Shown here one piece after another: positions 43,681 to 53,213 of a DNA stretch of 64,000 nucleotides; the stretch's first letter is position 1, and each line of letters begins with the position of its first letter. Source of the stretch: an uncultured Lachnospiraceae bacterium (GTDB lineage: Bacteria > Bacillota > Clostridia > Lachnospirales > Lachnospiraceae); the NCBI GenBank assembly GCA_910586015.1, contig CAJUGJ010000012.1, positions 1 to 64,000 of the forward strand. Reading direction: 5' to 3'. Under the pieces are notes generated by a model that worked only from the letters and a program-made list of their open reading frames with translations, had not been told where the DNA came from and did not search any database. The position numbers and the translations under genes were made by a program.

Positions 43681-44211
43681 CTAATTTGTAAGGAATCCCG
43701 CCAATATCACACTTGCTATAATTCCAACTAATGTTGTAAATAGTGCTCCTGATAAAGTCCAACGGCTTTTTTTAACCTTTGCTGTCATATAATAGACACT
43801 CATTGTATAAAATATAGTTTCTGTGCAACTCATCATAATAGAAGTAATCATTCCAATTTTAGAATCTGGACCATATTCCTTAAAAAGATCTAATACCAAT
43901 CCAGTGGCTGCAGAAGAAGAAAACATTTTTACAATAGCCGCTGGAACTACTGGTGCAGGAAGCCCTAAAGGTTCTGTTAAAATTCCAAGTAACCCTGCCA
44001 AAAAATCTAAAAATCCAGATGCTCTAAGGATACCTACTGCCATCATTAATCCAATTAACGTTGGAAGAATTCCTATTACTGTCTTTAATCCATCTGCTGC
44101 ACCATGAACAAAATCATCATATACATTCGACCGATTTAATAATCCATATCCTACAATACAAAAAATAATCAAAGGTATCATATAATCCGATAAATAGACT
44201 AAAAATTTCAC
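43681..44211 (-). CDS. spmB: Spore maturation protein B
   Basis: A 176-residue membrane protein with four to five helices (nucleoside recognition/Gate domain). Key blocks: DFVHGAADGLKTVIGILPTLIGLMMAVG and a C-terminal EYGPDSKIGMITSIMMSCTETIFYT. SpmA and SpmB are needed for full spore-core dehydration and heat resistance in Bacillus and Clostridium. The start overlaps the spmA stop (ATGA), so the two are translationally coupled. Intact here, whereas spmA upstream is split by a mobile element. Confidence 0.9.
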   Translation of the reverse strand: MKFLVYLSDYMIPLIIFCIVGYGLLNRSNVYDDFVHGAADGLKTVIGILPTLIGLMMAVGILRASGFLDFLAGLLGILTEPLGLPAPVVPAAIVKMFSSSAATGLVLDLFKEYGPDSKIGMITSIMMSCTETIFYTMSVYYMTAKVKKSRWTLSGALFTTLVGIIASVILAGFLTN

Positions 44212-44552
44212 GAAATTCCCCTCCTGCTTACATTAAAAACTCCTTGAAACTCTGTCTTATGATCCATGATTTTTATGTATATTATTCCAATTATTGTACT
44301 AACTAATGTTGCTAAAATAGCAGGAGCAACCACAGCCGCCGGATTAATACTTCCATATTGACTTCGATAGGCAATCATATTGACCGGAATTAACTGTAGT
44401 GACGAAATGTTCATAATTAAAAAAGTACACATTTCATTCGATGCAATTCCTGTTAATTTTCCTCCATGACGTTCCTGATCTAGTTTTGATAATTCTTCCA
44501 TTGCCTTTAACCCTGCGGGAGTTGCCGCCCATCCAAGTCCTAGAAAGTTGGC
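44208..44552 (-). pseudogene. spmA: spmA, 3' part (separated from its 5' part by a mobile element)
   Basis: Encodes the second half of SpmA: NFLGLGWAATPAGLKAMEEL, EMCTFLIMNISSLQLIPVNM and AYRSQYGSINPAAVV are family-specific. There is no start or ribosome-binding site for it. Joining 44552 directly to 53802 gives one continuous frame of 211 residues across GCCAA (residues ...NFIANFLGLGW...), the normal SpmA sequence. The gene is therefore not decayed, only interrupted. It overlaps spmB by four bases. Confidence 0.9.
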
Positions 44553-44573
44553 TGGCGTTATGATAGGACTAAA
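44548..44573. repeat. Left attachment site
   Basis: TTGGC core (44548-44552), ten bases, then ATAGGACTAAA (44563-44573). The stop codon of the first recombinase (44569-44571) lies within this arm. The sequence left of the core is spmA. Confidence 0.75.
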
Positions 44574-46035
44574 TTTCTTGCTGAAACTTCCATCGAATTT
44601 CTATTCTATTGGTGCTATATATATATATCTTTTCTACGAATCTTTCTACCAATTCTTTAGTCAACCTCTGAATTTCTGGAAAGAAATTTTTATCTATATT
44701 TTTTGTTTGATATTGTTCTTCCTGTATAATAAATTGCTTCTTCTTTAAAATATATTGTTCCTTTGTTATCTGTCCCTCTTTCCATAGTTCATAGAGATGA
44801 AAATGACTGACTTTACAATGCTGTTGCTTTATTTCTAACATTCGCTTTTTTTCTTTATTCTCTGAACATTTCCTGTTTTGTATCTCTTTATGAAAAATTT
44901 CTATCCATTTTAAGAGTATCTTTAAAATCGTTTCTTCTAGTATTCTTGTTTCAATTTTTATATAAGAACCGCAACTATTTCCCATTCGGCAGCTATATTT
45001 AGATATCTTGCCACTTTGATTCATCCCATATCCACAACAGCCACATTTGACTTTCCCTTTCAATATACTCGTATATCCTTTTTTATAGCTTCCTCTTTTT
45101 TTCTGTGACACAATTATAGTCTGTGCTCTTAGAAATAACTCTTTTTCGACTAATTGTTCATGGTTGTGCTCAAATCGTATAAACTCTGATTTACCATTTC
45201 GTCTGCTTTGTCTTGGTTTTATTGTAGAACTTTTATGACATAAAAAAACTCCAATATAGACTTCATTTTGAATAATTTCTCTGACCTGTGTAGAACTCCA
45301 TAAATTACTTCTTTCGTTTTTTAATCTATAATTTCTATCTGTGTACTGATTTTTATAGGCTCCAGGTGTAGGAATTTTGCCACGATTTAGTATATCTGCA
45401 ATTTCTACCGTTGTCATTCCTTTTGCCGCAAGAATAAAAATTTCTTTCACAGTCTTTGCAGCCTTTGGATCAGGGATATAAGTGATATACTTATTATCTG
45501 CCCTTTTATATCCATATGGTACATCACCACCATTATAAATTCCTCTTTTTTGATATAACTGTTTCACAGCTTTTACTTTCTTTGATAAATCTCTACTATA
45601 TAGATCATGAAACAAATTTTTAAATCCAACTTCTATTTCTATCGGATTTTCAAGACTGTCATAGTGATCGAATACAGAAATAAAGCGAACTTCTAAAAGT
45701 GGAAAGAATCGTTCCATATAATCTCCAACCTCAATATAATTCCTTCCAAAACGGGATAGATCTTTTATTATAATACAGGCTACTTTTCCTTCTTGCACCT
45801 CTTTGAGTAGACTTTGAATATTAGGGCGGTTAAAGTTTACCCCTGAAAAGCCATCATCTATGAATTCTCTTATTGGATACTTTGATAATTCTTTATGATT
45901 TTTTATATAACAGTCTACTATTTTTCTTTGATTTGTAATACTATTGCTTTCTTCTTTTATATCCCCATCATCTTTGGATATTCGGAAATATTTTGCAAGA
46001 TATTTCTCTTCCAATTCTTTCTTTCCTTTCTTCAT
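44569..46035 (-). CDS. Large serine recombinase 1
   Basis: A 488-residue large serine recombinase. Catalytic domain residues ~12-160 with YFRISKDDGD (nucleophile Ser) and the conserved DDGFSGVNFNRP, IIIKDLSRFGRNY and VGDYMERFFPLL blocks. A recombinase domain (DVPYGYKRADN...GMTTVEIADILN) and a zinc ribbon (CGCCGYGM...CRMGNSCG) follow, then a C-terminal coiled coil. All parts needed for attP/attB recombination appear present. Last of the three recombinase genes on the transcript; it ends inside the left att arm. Confidence 0.9.
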   Translation of the reverse strand: MKKGKKELEEKYLAKYFRISKDDGDIKEESNSITNQRKIVDCYIKNHKELSKYPIREFIDDGFSGVNFNRPNIQSLLKEVQEGKVACIIIKDLSRFGRNYIEVGDYMERFFPLLEVRFISVFDHYDSLENPIEIEVGFKNLFHDLYSRDLSKKVKAVKQLYQKRGIYNGGDVPYGYKRADNKYITYIPDPKAAKTVKEIFILAAKGMTTVEIADILNRGKIPTPGAYKNQYTDRNYRLKNERSNLWSSTQVREIIQNEVYIGVFLCHKSSTIKPRQSRRNGKSEFIRFEHNHEQLVEKELFLRAQTIIVSQKKRGSYKKGYTSILKGKVKCGCCGYGMNQSGKISKYSCRMGNSCGSYIKIETRILEETILKILLKWIEIFHKEIQNRKCSENKEKKRMLEIKQQHCKVSHFHLYELWKEGQITKEQYILKKKQFIIQEEQYQTKNIDKNFFPEIQRLTKELVERFVEKIYIYSTNRIEIRWKFQQEI

Positions 46036-46039
46036 TGTT

Positions 46040-46981
46040 CTACAAGTTTAGTTCTTTTACCAGTTCAAATTGTTTTTCTGTTATAAGTGGTGGATGTGTG
46101 TTTTTTACTATAATCCAATCTTCCTTTGGAAGAAAGCGTAACTTTCTATTTTGTTCAAAATAACTACACCTTGTTTTTCCTTGAATCATATGCCCCAAAT
46201 AGATAGGATCTGTTAAAATCTTTATAATATGTTTTGCTTTCCAACCTGTATTTTTTTCAGGTGTAGAATTTGGATAAGGTATTGCCAAATGATTGAGAAA
46301 CTGTGCGATTGAAGTACAACTTTGTCTTTGAATACGCCACTCAAATATTTTCTTAACTATATCAGCACATTCCAAATCGGGTATTAATTTTTTTCTATCT
46401 TTATCGGATCTCTTATATCCATAGGGTAATATACTTCCAATATATTCTCCTTTTTTCTGCATAACCTTTTTAACTTTTGTAACCTTTTGCGAAATATCTC
46501 TGGAGTAATATTCATTTACGATGTTAATTAGAGAAGTCATTATCATATTATCGCAAAAAGACTGTCTACTACTGTCAAAATTATCATTTATGGCAATCAC
46601 TCTTATACCAAGACAAGGAAAGATCCTTTCCAAATAATCTCCCACCTCAATATAATTTCTTCCAATTCGGGAAAGATCCTTTACTACTATACAATTAATC
46701 TTCCCGATCTTGATATCATTTATAAGAAGATTCCATCCCTTTCTTTCAAAATGTACTCCTGTTATCCCATTATCTATATATATTTGTATCAACTCAAACT
46801 CGTTTTGATTTTCTTCTATAAACTCTTTCAGAAATTCCACTTGATTTTGTATAGAGTCTTTTGTCTTATAGCCATTATTTTCAGCCGATAATCTTACATA
46901 AATACCTACTAAACTTTTGTAAGAAGGAGCTTTTACTTCAAAATCAATCTTATTGACATGCTTTCTACTTTTTCTTGCCAT
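46040..46981 (-). CDS. Serine recombinase 2, lacking the zinc-ribbon and coiled-coil domains
   Basis: A 313-residue serine recombinase with an intact catalytic domain (YVRLSAENNG with the nucleophile Ser, DNGITGVHFERKGW, VVKDLSRIGRNYIEVGDYLERIFP) and the first recombinase domain up to LTDPIYLGHMIQGKT. It stops after ITEKQFELVKELNL, just where the zinc ribbon would begin in its neighbours. The next gene starts four bases later with its own ATG, so this is a natural short form or an old truncation. It could act as a heteromeric partner or regulator of the other two. Confidence 0.85.
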   Translation of the reverse strand: MARKSRKHVNKIDFEVKAPSYKSLVGIYVRLSAENNGYKTKDSIQNQVEFLKEFIEENQNEFELIQIYIDNGITGVHFERKGWNLLINDIKIGKINCIVVKDLSRIGRNYIEVGDYLERIFPCLGIRVIAINDNFDSSRQSFCDNMIMTSLINIVNEYYSRDISQKVTKVKKVMQKKGEYIGSILPYGYKRSDKDRKKLIPDLECADIVKKIFEWRIQRQSCTSIAQFLNHLAIPYPNSTPEKNTGWKAKHIIKILTDPIYLGHMIQGKTRCSYFEQNRKLRFLPKEDWIIVKNTHPPLITEKQFELVKELNL

Positions 46982-47010
46982 ACTTTTCCTTAATCTCTAT
47001 ATAAAAATAT

Positions 47011-48576
47011 TTATTTTAACTCTGACTGAAATTTAAAGTCAATCTCAACCCTATTTTTATCATAAATTCGAATTTCTTTTACTAACCTTAATAACAATTC
47101 TCTCGTCAGTTCTTTAAAACCCTGATATTCTACGATTTGATTTGCTTTTTTAATTCTATCCTCTTTCTCTTTTGGCTGTTTTTTAATTTCTTCCTTCAAA
47201 GCTTGAACTTCTTCTTTTAAGGTAACAACTCTAAATTCGAAAAAGTTTTTTAACTCCAAATACTCTTCCTTCGTTATAACTTTCTCTTTATAATCTTCAT
47301 AAACTTCATCTATATAATGGTATTTCTTCTCTATTTCCTCTTCTTTCTCTATTATAATATTTTTTAGTTCCTCTAAAAAATAATTACTTTTTGGTCTTAA
47401 CTCTAACATCTGATTTAATTCAAATAATCTTTTAACATGAAGATTTATAATTTTTAAAATTACCTTCTTAAATTTTTCAAGAGAAATTTGCTTTTTATTC
47501 TGACAGCCATTTTTGTTTTTATTTTCTATACAAACAAGATAATTATATGTTTTCCCATGAATAGGAATTGTCTTTTTCGTCATATTTCCTCTACAATATC
47601 CACACTTTGTTAAACCTGAAAATAGATATAATGTCTGCTCTTTTGGTGCAACTCTAGTATCTGTATCCAAAAGAAACTTTACCAACTTAAAATCCTCTTT
47701 TGATATAATAGGCTCATGACTATTCTCATATCGAATCCACTCCTTTTCCTCTTTTCTTATTCTCTTTTTTAACTTATAACTAATAGAAAACGTTTTTCCC
47801 TGCAAAAGTACTCCTGTATACACTTCATTTTGTAAGATTCTATTTATCTCATTTGCTATCCATTTAGGATTTAATTTTGTATGAAAACTACACTGAAAGT
47901 TTTTGTCATTCTCTCTTTTATATTCCATAGGAGTAGGTATTCCCAGTTCATTTAATTTATCTACAATTCTAAAACTACTCATTCCTTCTATTTTCCATTG
48001 AAAAATCTGATAGACTATGCAGGCTGCTCTTTCATCTATTATAAGTTTATTTTTATTCTCAGTAGACTTTTTATAGCCATAAGGAGCAAAAGAGCCAATA
48101 TATTGTCCTGTTTTTCGTTTCATATCCAAATGACTGCGTACTTTGATAGAGATATCTTTACAATAGGCATCATTCATAAGATTTTTAAAAGGTATCCATA
48201 TTTCTTCATAACTACCTCTATGATATACAGTATCAATATTATCATTGATTGCAATAAATCTTACTCCTAGAAGGGGAAATATTTTTTCAATATAACGCCC
48301 TGTTTCGATATAATTTCTTCCAAATCTAGACAAATCTTTTACAATCACACAATTTATTTTACCTGACTGAATATCACTTAACATCTTTTGAAAACTAGGA
48401 CGTTCAAAATTCACACCTGAAAATCCATCATCTACTCTTTCCTTATAAAGATGAATATTCGGATGCTCTCTTAGAAACTCTTTTATAAGAGCTTTTTGAT
48501 TTAAAATACTATCACTTTCTGCCTTATCTCCATCTTCTTTGGATAAACGGTAATAGGCATCTGCAATATAAATCAT
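47011..48576 (-). CDS. Large serine recombinase 3
   Basis: A 521-residue large serine recombinase. Nucleophile Ser in YRLSKEDGDK (about residue 13), then RVDDGFSGVNFERPSFQ, VIVKDLSRFGRNYIETGRYIE, recombinase domain (FAPYGYKKSTENKN...GMSSFRIVDKLN), zinc ribbon (CGYCRGNM...CIENKNKNGC) and a long coiled coil at about 395-480. First gene of the recombinase operon. The ~30% divergence among the three proteins points to old duplications and likely separate roles. Confidence 0.9.
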   Translation of the reverse strand: MIYIADAYYRLSKEDGDKAESDSILNQKALIKEFLREHPNIHLYKERVDDGFSGVNFERPSFQKMLSDIQSGKINCVIVKDLSRFGRNYIETGRYIEKIFPLLGVRFIAINDNIDTVYHRGSYEEIWIPFKNLMNDAYCKDISIKVRSHLDMKRKTGQYIGSFAPYGYKKSTENKNKLIIDERAACIVYQIFQWKIEGMSSFRIVDKLNELGIPTPMEYKRENDKNFQCSFHTKLNPKWIANEINRILQNEVYTGVLLQGKTFSISYKLKKRIRKEEKEWIRYENSHEPIISKEDFKLVKFLLDTDTRVAPKEQTLYLFSGLTKCGYCRGNMTKKTIPIHGKTYNYLVCIENKNKNGCQNKKQISLEKFKKVILKIINLHVKRLFELNQMLELRPKSNYFLEELKNIIIEKEEEIEKKYHYIDEVYEDYKEKVITKEEYLELKNFFEFRVVTLKEEVQALKEEIKKQPKEKEDRIKKANQIVEYQGFKELTRELLLRLVKEIRIYDKNRVEIDFKFQSELK

Positions 48577-48675
48577 AAATTAATACACCTTTTTTTTAAT
48601 ATATTTATATTTTACTTGCTCTATGTTATACTTATTATCAAATTTAGATAAAAGAAGGAAGGGATATTGTTATTT

Positions 48676-51057
48676 ATGAAACACTCTATAAAAACTATCT
48701 ATGTAGTACATCACTCTCATACAGATATTGGTTATACAGATTTACAGGAACGAATCCTAGATCAGCAAGAACATTATATTCATACTGCTCTTCATATGAT
48801 GCAGGATTCTGAAAAGAACTCTAATTTTCGTTGGAACTGTGAAACTTATTTTTGTGTAGAACGCTTTTTTTCTAAAGCTACGGAAGAAGAAAAAAATAAT
48901 TTCTTTCATTATGTAAAAACAGGGCAAATTGGAATATCCGCTTCTTACTTAAACTTTACTGATCTTTTAGACTGTGTAGTTTATAAAAAACGTCTTTCTG
49001 AAATGAAAGCCTTATTTCAGGCTCATGGGATTGATATTAAAACCGCTATGACCGCAGATATTAATGGTATTTCTATGGGACAAAGAAATGCTCTATTAGA
49101 ACATGGAATTGAATTTTTATTTACAAATGTTCATACTCATCATGGTATGTATCCACTTTATCAAAATCAAACTGCTTATTGGTGGAAAAATAAACAGGGA
49201 AAACGTCTTCTAGTTTGGAATGGAGAACATTATAATCTAGGGAATGTTTTAGGAATTAAACCAAATCTTTCTCAAAATTTTATGACTGTCAGTTATTTTG
49301 GTAAAGAACAGCAACTAGAAGATGCAGTTTCTACTCTAAAAAGAAATTTAGATGAATATTTGACTTCTTGTGAAGAACAAGGTTATCCATATGACTTTAT
49401 CATTTGTGGTGTATCTGGTGTATTTAGTGATAATGCACCACCTAACTTAGAAATTTTACATACTATAGAAGCCTTCCATAAAAAATATGGTACAGAAGTT
49501 TGTTTAAAAATGGTATCTTTACAGGAATTATATTTTCTAATCAAAGATAAATTAAAAGATGCTCCTATATTAGAGGGAGACTTCACAGATTGGTGGGCAA
49601 ATGGTGTTGGCTCAACTCCTTATGCTGTAAAACATTATAAAGAGGCACAAAGAATTTATCATTTATGTGGAAGAATAGATCCTGATGTATACCAAAAATA
49701 TCCTCAGGAAGCTAAAACAGCAGAAGATAATTTACTATTGTATGCAGAACATACTTGGGGACACTCTTCTACAATAACAAATCCTTATGATACTATGGTT
49801 CTTAACTTGGATATACGTAAAACTAGCTATGCTTCTAAAGCTCATGAAAGTGCCTCTTTTATGCTCAATCAAACGGCAGCACAAGCAGGTGATATTTTAT
49901 GTTACTATAATACAAATGGTAAAATTAGAGTTATAAATACAGGAACTTCTGAAGGTATCATGCCTGTAGAATTTTATATCGAAAGTCCCTCTATAGCAAA
50001 AGTCAGCATAATAAGAACTTCCGATAAAAAAGAAATTCTCTGTCAGATTTCTTCTCATCCTCGAGGAGTATTAATTAGTTTTGTAGATATCTTTTTTTCA
50101 AAAGAGATAAAAGAATATGAATATAAAGAACTCCCTCCTGTAAAAAAAGTAATTAATACAAGACAATGTTATATTGGAGCAGAACGCGTTCAAGACATTG
50201 TAAATGAATATGATCCTATTACTTATCAATTACCTTATGAGATAGAAAATGATTGGTTTAAACTTACTTATACTTTAAAAAAGGGCATCACTTCCTTTTA
50301 TAATAAAAGAGAAAAATGCGAAATGTTAGATAAAGGAATGGCAAAATTTTTTACTCCTATTTATGAATGTACTCCTATTCGCACAAATGATTACTCGGAA
50401 CGTAGTATTTTGGGAAGAAACATTCGTGGAAAACATGCAGAACAATATCAGGGTGAATTAATAGAGATAACATGTTTAGAGCAGGGAAATCTATTTACTA
50501 CATTAGAATTTGTATACTCTTTAAAAGGTACAAACTATTGTTCTGTTGTTTTCAAAATGTATCATTCCCTTCCAAAAATAGATTTTAAACTTAAATTAGC
50601 AAAAACAATTTCTAATAATATTGAAAGTATCTATCTACCGCTGACTTTATCCATTCCTGAAAGTAAAATTTATTTACAAAAGGGTGCAGAACCTTTTCTT
50701 CCGGGTTTAGAACAACTACCCGGAACTTGTATGGAATATTATATGTCTGATTATGGTATGATATATCAGACTTCTAAAGGCTGTGTTTCCATTCAGACTT
50801 TGGATACTCCACTATTTTATATGGGAGAACTCAAACATCATCCAATTAAACTATGTGATAGAAAATTAGAAAATAATCATCGAGATATTTATTCTTGGGT
50901 TATGAATAATACTTGGGAAACCAATTTTAAAATGGATCTGTCTGGATATGCAGAATTTTGCTACTCTATTTTCCTTAGTGAAAATCAAGAACCTGAGAAG
51001 TGTTTTGATGAACTCTTAGATCGTTCTTTAGGAACATATACTATTATTTACGAATGA
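48676..51057 (+). CDS. Glycoside hydrolase family 38 alpha-mannosidase-like enzyme
   Basis: A ~793-residue enzyme. The N-terminal domain has the metal-binding HSHTDIGYTD (His and Asp ligands) and TADINGISMGQRNALLEHGI, the GH38 region holding the catalytic Asp; a helical middle domain and long beta-rich C-terminal domains follow. Likely cleaves alpha-mannosides in the cytoplasm, as no signal peptide is seen. Start set at the ATG 48676 (GGAAGGG upstream); the TTG at 48667 is too close to it. It is the main metabolic cargo of the element and would extend glycan use by the host. Confidence 0.85.
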   Translation: MKHSIKTIYVVHHSHTDIGYTDLQERILDQQEHYIHTALHMMQDSEKNSNFRWNCETYFCVERFFSKATEEEKNNFFHYVKTGQIGISASYLNFTDLLDCVVYKKRLSEMKALFQAHGIDIKTAMTADINGISMGQRNALLEHGIEFLFTNVHTHHGMYPLYQNQTAYWWKNKQGKRLLVWNGEHYNLGNVLGIKPNLSQNFMTVSYFGKEQQLEDAVSTLKRNLDEYLTSCEEQGYPYDFIICGVSGVFSDNAPPNLEILHTIEAFHKKYGTEVCLKMVSLQELYFLIKDKLKDAPILEGDFTDWWANGVGSTPYAVKHYKEAQRIYHLCGRIDPDVYQKYPQEAKTAEDNLLLYAEHTWGHSSTITNPYDTMVLNLDIRKTSYASKAHESASFMLNQTAAQAGDILCYYNTNGKIRVINTGTSEGIMPVEFYIESPSIAKVSIIRTSDKKEILCQISSHPRGVLISFVDIFFSKEIKEYEYKELPPVKKVINTRQCYIGAERVQDIVNEYDPITYQLPYEIENDWFKLTYTLKKGITSFYNKREKCEMLDKGMAKFFTPIYECTPIRTNDYSERSILGRNIRGKHAEQYQGELIEITCLEQGNLFTTLEFVYSLKGTNYCSVVFKMYHSLPKIDFKLKLAKTISNNIESIYLPLTLSIPESKIYLQKGAEPFLPGLEQLPGTCMEYYMSDYGMIYQTSKGCVSIQTLDTPLFYMGELKHHPIKLCDRKLENNHRDIYSWVMNNTWETNFKMDLSGYAEFCYSIFLSENQEPEKCFDELLDRSLGTYTIIYE

Positions 51058-51101
51058 TTCGTGATAATCTAAAATAGTTCTGACAAAAGAGGAAAAATAT
51101 T

Positions 51102-51761
51102 ATGGTGCATTTTGGAGTTATAATACGTGAAGGAATATATGGATTAAAATTAAGTAGAGAAAAGTATGCTATTATAAATAATAAAAATTCTCTAGGGAGA
51201 TTTAATAGTCTGAAAGAAGCCTATGCGGATGAAGATGCAAACTATTATACAGAGGAATGGTGTAACTCTTACAGAAAACTATGCCTTGAAAATTTTGATT
51301 TGAATATGAAGTTTTTTCAATCACTGAATCATGATGAATTTGAAGAGGAAATCCAACGCTTTCTTAAAAAAAATAAAAAATTTGTAGAAGTACATGATCT
51401 GAAACAATATAATGGTGTTTCTGGATATTATCTGATGGTACTAGATCAGTATTGCCAAATCTATGTTGGAACAACTGATAATATCAAAAGACGTATTCAA
51501 CAGCATTGGACAAAAATCAAAAGTTTTGACAGACTGCTTTTTCCTATGTATGCAGTAAATAAATCTATTTTATCCATAGATAGTTTTCGAGCTTTGGATA
51601 CAACTCGGATTTTTGCTTATAAAACAAGTAATCTATATAATTTAGAGGATAGATATATAAAAACTTTTTCTAGTAAATTTTTATCTAATAGAATTTCGGG
51701 AGGTAAACTGGAAGATGGTTTACTAGGAATAGCAGATGTTAAATCGAGGGATTTGATATGA
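51102..51761 (+). CDS. GIY-YIG-like nuclease domain protein
   Basis: A 219-residue protein. The first ~95 residues are of unknown kind (charged, helical). Residues ~105-150 contain YYLMVLDQYCQIYVGTTDNIKRRI split over the two strands, a GIY-YIG pattern with the downstream Arg of the active site; the typical distal Glu is less clear (YNLEDRYI near residue 185). It overlaps the following acetyltransferase by four bases. Possible role in DNA processing of the element or in defence; not established. Confidence 0.65.
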   Translation: MVHFGVIIREGIYGLKLSREKYAIINNKNSLGRFNSLKEAYADEDANYYTEEWCNSYRKLCLENFDLNMKFFQSLNHDEFEEEIQRFLKKNKKFVEVHDLKQYNGVSGYYLMVLDQYCQIYVGTTDNIKRRIQQHWTKIKSFDRLLFPMYAVNKSILSIDSFRALDTTRIFAYKTSNLYNLEDRYIKTFSSKFLSNRISGGKLEDGLLGIADVKSRDLI

Positions 51762-52219
51762 TAGAGCAGGTTTTAATCGGTGATGAAAAAAAATCGATAG
51801 CAAGACAGATACTAGAAGCCTTGCCAGAGTGGTTTGGTATCTCTGAGGCAAGAGAAAATTATATCTTGGAAAGTGAAAATCAACTGTTCTTTAAAGCAAC
51901 TATAGATAATAAAGTCGTTGGTTTCCTCTGTCTGAAAGAGACAGGAAAAGATACAGTGGAATTAGCGGTGATAGGAGTATTAAAGGAGTATCAACATCAA
52001 GGGATAGGTCGTCAATTATTCGAGCAAGCAAAAAAAGCTATACAAAAAGAATATTCCTTTTTACAGGTAAAGACAGTACAAATGGGGCGATATAAAGAAT
52101 ATGATGATACAAATAAATTTTATATCAGTCTTGGATTTAAAGAGTTTGAAGTCTTTCCGACACTTTGGGATGAATGGAATCCCTGTCAAATATATGTTAT
52201 GTCTTTAAATATAGTTTGA
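51758..52219 (+). CDS. GNAT family N-acetyltransferase
   Basis: A 153-residue acetyltransferase. The acetyl-CoA loop is seen in IGVLKEYQHQGIGRQLFEQAKK (split here as IGVLKEYQHQ and GIGRQLFE) at about residues 68-88, followed by the beta5/alpha4 part FYISLGFKEFE. ATGA overlap with the previous gene suggests co-expression. Substrate unknown; small-molecule or drug acetylation is possible. Confidence 0.85.
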   Translation: MIEQVLIGDEKKSIARQILEALPEWFGISEARENYILESENQLFFKATIDNKVVGFLCLKETGKDTVELAVIGVLKEYQHQGIGRQLFEQAKKAIQKEYSFLQVKTVQMGRYKEYDDTNKFYISLGFKEFEVFPTLWDEWNPCQIYVMSLNIV

Positions 52220-52237
52220 TTTTTTAAATCAGAAAAT

Positions 52238-52267
52238 GAAGGAGCTGTTATATATCATAGCTCCTTC
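52238..52267. terminator. Bidirectional terminator
   Basis: GAAGGAGCT (52238-52246) and AGCTCCTTC (52259-52267), 12-base loop, between the acetyltransferase and the convergent TatD gene; A/T-rich tracts on both sides. Confidence 0.75.
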
Positions 52268-52275
52268 TATAAATT

Positions 52276-53058
52276 TTATTTATTAAGTCCAAAAATCTTT
52301 TCTGTATTGATCTTTGCCTGTTGTATCAAAACATCTTCGGATACATTCATGTATTTTGCCAAATCTTTCGCTACATATTTGATATTTTGTGGAACATTTG
52401 TTCTTTCTAATCCCTGTACATTTCGTGGTGTCAAATAAGGAGCATCCGTTTCAATAAGAATTCTATCTAGTGGAATTAATTTAACTGCTTCTCTTAATTC
52501 TTTTGCTCTTCTGTCATCGCAAATCCAGCCAGTAATGCCAACTGAAAATCCCATAGATAAATATTTATCTACTGTTTTTCGATCTCCCGTAAAACAGTGA
52601 ACTACAGACTTACTACAGATATCTAAATGTTTTTTAAATCTTTTAATAAAATCTTCGGATGCACTGCGTTCATGAAGAAACAGTGGTTTATTTAACTTTT
52701 CTGCCAATATAATATGTTTTTCCAGACATCTGATCTGATTTTCCTTTGTAGAAAACATTCGATCAAAATCTAAACCACACTCTCCTACTGCTACTATTCT
52801 CTTATTATTTTTTATAATCTCTTCAATCCATTCAAAATCTTCCTGTTTTGCCGAATTCGCATTATGTGGATGAATTCCAGCAGTTCCATATACCTGATTT
52901 TCTTTCGTAAATAAATCTATTCTTTTGTTTTCTTTCATATCTGTGCCTGTAAGGATACAACATACTTCTGCATCCTCTGCATCTTTAATAATTTTTTTGG
53001 GATCTGGAAACTGTTTACAAAATAAATTCAAACCAATATCATAATATGTTATATTCAT
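52276..53058 (-). CDS. TatD-family metal-dependent nuclease
   Basis: A ~260-residue TatD-type amidohydrolase-fold enzyme. YYDIGLNL near the start corresponds to the DIGVNL of E. coli TatD rather than the HxH of YcfH. Metal-ligand blocks: AGIHPHNA, VGECGLDFDR, PLFLHERSA, VHCFTGD and ETDAPYLTPR. TatD proteins have 3'-5' DNA exonuclease activity linked to DNA repair. Start ATG 53058 follows GAGGTTAATT; the ATG four codons upstream overlaps that site. Cargo of the element. Confidence 0.87.
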   Translation of the reverse strand: MNITYYDIGLNLFCKQFPDPKKIIKDAEDAEVCCILTGTDMKENKRIDLFTKENQVYGTAGIHPHNANSAKQEDFEWIEEIIKNNKRIVAVGECGLDFDRMFSTKENQIRCLEKHIILAEKLNKPLFLHERSASEDFIKRFKKHLDICSKSVVHCFTGDRKTVDKYLSMGFSVGITGWICDDRRAKELREAVKLIPLDRILIETDAPYLTPRNVQGLERTNVPQNIKYVAKDLAKYMNVSEDVLIQQAKINTEKIFGLNK

Positions 53059-53213
53059 AATTAACCTCATTTCTGTATGATTATTTTTTATTATTTTATC
53101 TGATTTTTTTTAAATATACAATTCATTATTCATCTAACCGATAAAAATAAATGTAACTATGAATTTTTTGGGTATTCAAACCGATAACTTTAACAAAAGA
53201 AACGAGGCTGATT

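Noticed and set aside
46040..46981. Recombinase 2 and 1 as one frameshifted gene
   Set aside because: Recombinase 1 has its own complete catalytic N-terminal domain and start, so they are two genes.
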